DNA from: Impatiens glandulifera
Lineage: Eukaryota; Streptophyta; Magnoliopsida; Ericales; Balsaminaceae
DNA length: 64,000 nucleotides
Assembly (NCBI RefSeq): GCF_907164915.1
Contig: NC_061865.1
Location: 52,534,587 to 52,598,586, forward strand
Direction: 5' to 3'
The position numbers and the translations under genes are program-made. The notes beneath the pieces were generated by a model. The model made no database searches and was not told the DNA's origin. It saw only the letters and a list, made by a program, of their open reading frames with translations. How positions within the stretch are numbered: position 1 is the first letter of the stretch; every line of letters starts with the position of its first letter. Below, one piece after another: positions 62,990-64,000 of the stretch.

Positions 62990-64000
62990 CTAGGCAATCG
63001 TCGAACTCTGACACTTGCGAGATATTTTCGGATGCTGCAACTTTCGCATAAACGCCTCTTCGACTCGCACCGCATCATTCCCCCCAGGGTAGAAAAGATT
63101 CGTCCTCGAATCTGGAACCGCATCATCCTCATCAGAAGAAGACTCACCCACAAAAGGAACAAGATGCTTCACATTGAACACATCAGAGGTACGCACATGG
63201 CTGGGAAGGCGTAAACGATAAGCATTGGGGTTGATCTTCTCCACAATCTCAACAGGACCAATCCTCTTAGCAGCAAGCTTGCTATATTCATGAGCTGGAA
63301 AACGATCCTTAGTCAGAATAGCCCACACAAAGTCACCAACTTCAAAATCAACAACACGCCTTCTCGAATCAGCCTTCTCCTTGTACTTGGCAGTAGCAGC
63401 AACCAAGCGGTCATGAGTGGTCTGATGAACCTGAGCCAACTGACCAACAAAATCCGCAGCAGTGGAATGAGGACGCACCTTGCTGGGCAGCGCTAACAAA
63501 TCAAGAGGAGCACGCGGAGACAGCCCGTAAATCACATGGAAAGGACTGAAACCAGTGGAGCGATTAACAACATGATTGTGAGCAAACTCGGCCTGAGGCA
63601 GCTTCAGATCCCAAGCCTTAGGATGATCCCCAATTAAACTGCGCAGAAGGTTCCCCAAAGACCTATTAACAACTTCAGTTTGGCCATCAGTTTGCGGGTG
63701 ATAGGCACTGCTAAAATTCAGCTGAGTATTAACCAAACGCCAAAGACTCCTCCAAAAGTGACTCACAAAGCGAGTGTCCCGATCAGAAACTATGGAGGCA
63801 GGAAGTCCATGAAGGCGATACACATCCCTGAAATAAAGCTGTGCAACAGCCACAGCATCAGAGGTTTTCTTGCAGGGAATGAAATGAACCATCTTCGAGA
63901 ATCGGTCAACCACCACAAAAATCGAATCAGAACCACGCTGGGTACGTGGCAGCCCAAGGACAAAATCCATACTGACATCAGACCATGGTTGAGTGGGAAT
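62990..64000 (-). CDS. Ty3/gypsy polyprotein, integrase C-terminal part (partial)
   Basis: Open frame from the window edge to TAG at 62,990-62,992, about 336 codons, continuing beyond 64,000 (the frame upstream of the Met at 63,970 reads IPTQPWSDVS). The integrase core is complete: first D in FVVVDRFSKM, second D in IVSDRDTRF, and E in QTDGQTEVVNRSLG, the DDE triad. Then come AEFAHNHVVNRSTGFSPF, GDFVWA and the C-terminal NAYRLRLPSHVRTSDVFNVKHL. It inserts retroelement DNA into chromosomes. No stops or shifts, unlike the other retroelements here, so it is a young insertion. Whether the whole element is intact lies outside the window. Confidence 0.94.
   Translation of the reverse strand: MPTQPWSDVSMDFVLGLPRTQRGSDSIFVVVDRFSKMVHFIPCKKTSDAVAVAQLYFRDVYRLHGLPASIVSDRDTRFVSHFWRSLWRLVNTQLNFSSAYHPQTDGQTEVVNRSLGNLLRSLIGDHPKAWDLKLPQAEFAHNHVVNRSTGFSPFHVIYGLSPRAPLDLLALPSKVRPHSTAADFVGQLAQVHQTTHDRLVAATAKYKEKADSRRRVVDFEVGDFVWAILTKDRFPAHEYSKLAAKRIGPVEIVEKINPNAYRLRLPSHVRTSDVFNVKHLVPFVGESSSDEDDAVPDSRTNLFYPGGNDAVRVEEAFMRKLQHPKISRKCQSSTIA

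Overview
This is plant nuclear DNA, almost certainly from a eudicot. It is very AT-rich, its genes have many short GT-AG introns, and it carries Ty1/copia and Ty3/gypsy relics, MITEs and five recognisable plant genes. I built each gene model by joining exons by hand. In all five the splice phases close exactly, with no internal stop, so the genes look intact. The species cannot be told from the sequence.

Layout, left to right. 1-1,000: AT-rich DNA with nothing recognised. About 1,025-7,680: a dead Ty1/copia element (minus strand) that was tandemly duplicated together with its flank. 8,394-12,013 (-): phosphatidylserine synthase PSS1. 12,175-18,104: gene-free, with microsatellites. 18,105-30,044 (-): a 19-exon DExH-box helicase of the plant DExH3/DExH5 (DHX36-like) group with a C-terminal dsRNA-binding domain. 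31,752-34,288 (-): plastid fructose-bisphosphate aldolase, FBA3-like. About 35,930-47,010: an 11-kb AT-rich minisatellite with higher-order structure, carrying a 1,049-bp long-TIR element, four copies of a ~205-bp MITE and an 864-bp PIF/Harbinger-type element. 47,739-50,485 (+): a 2-oxoglutarate/Fe(II) dioxygenase of the ICU11/CP2 family. 52,929-53,995 (-): GINS subunit PSF3. About 56,100-59,860: copia and gypsy relics side by side. 62,990-64,000 (-): the 3' part of a gypsy polyprotein with an undamaged integrase, cut by the window edge.

The genes are unrelated housekeeping and chromatin genes (phospholipid synthesis, RNA helicase, plastid carbon metabolism, Polycomb-linked dioxygenase, DNA replication). 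I see no operon-like or pathway-like system. The most unusual structure is the AT-rich higher-order array between the aldolase and the ICU11-like gene. Its nested insertions share the same target duplications, which lets its growth be read as a series of events: insertion, amplification, deletion, new insertion.
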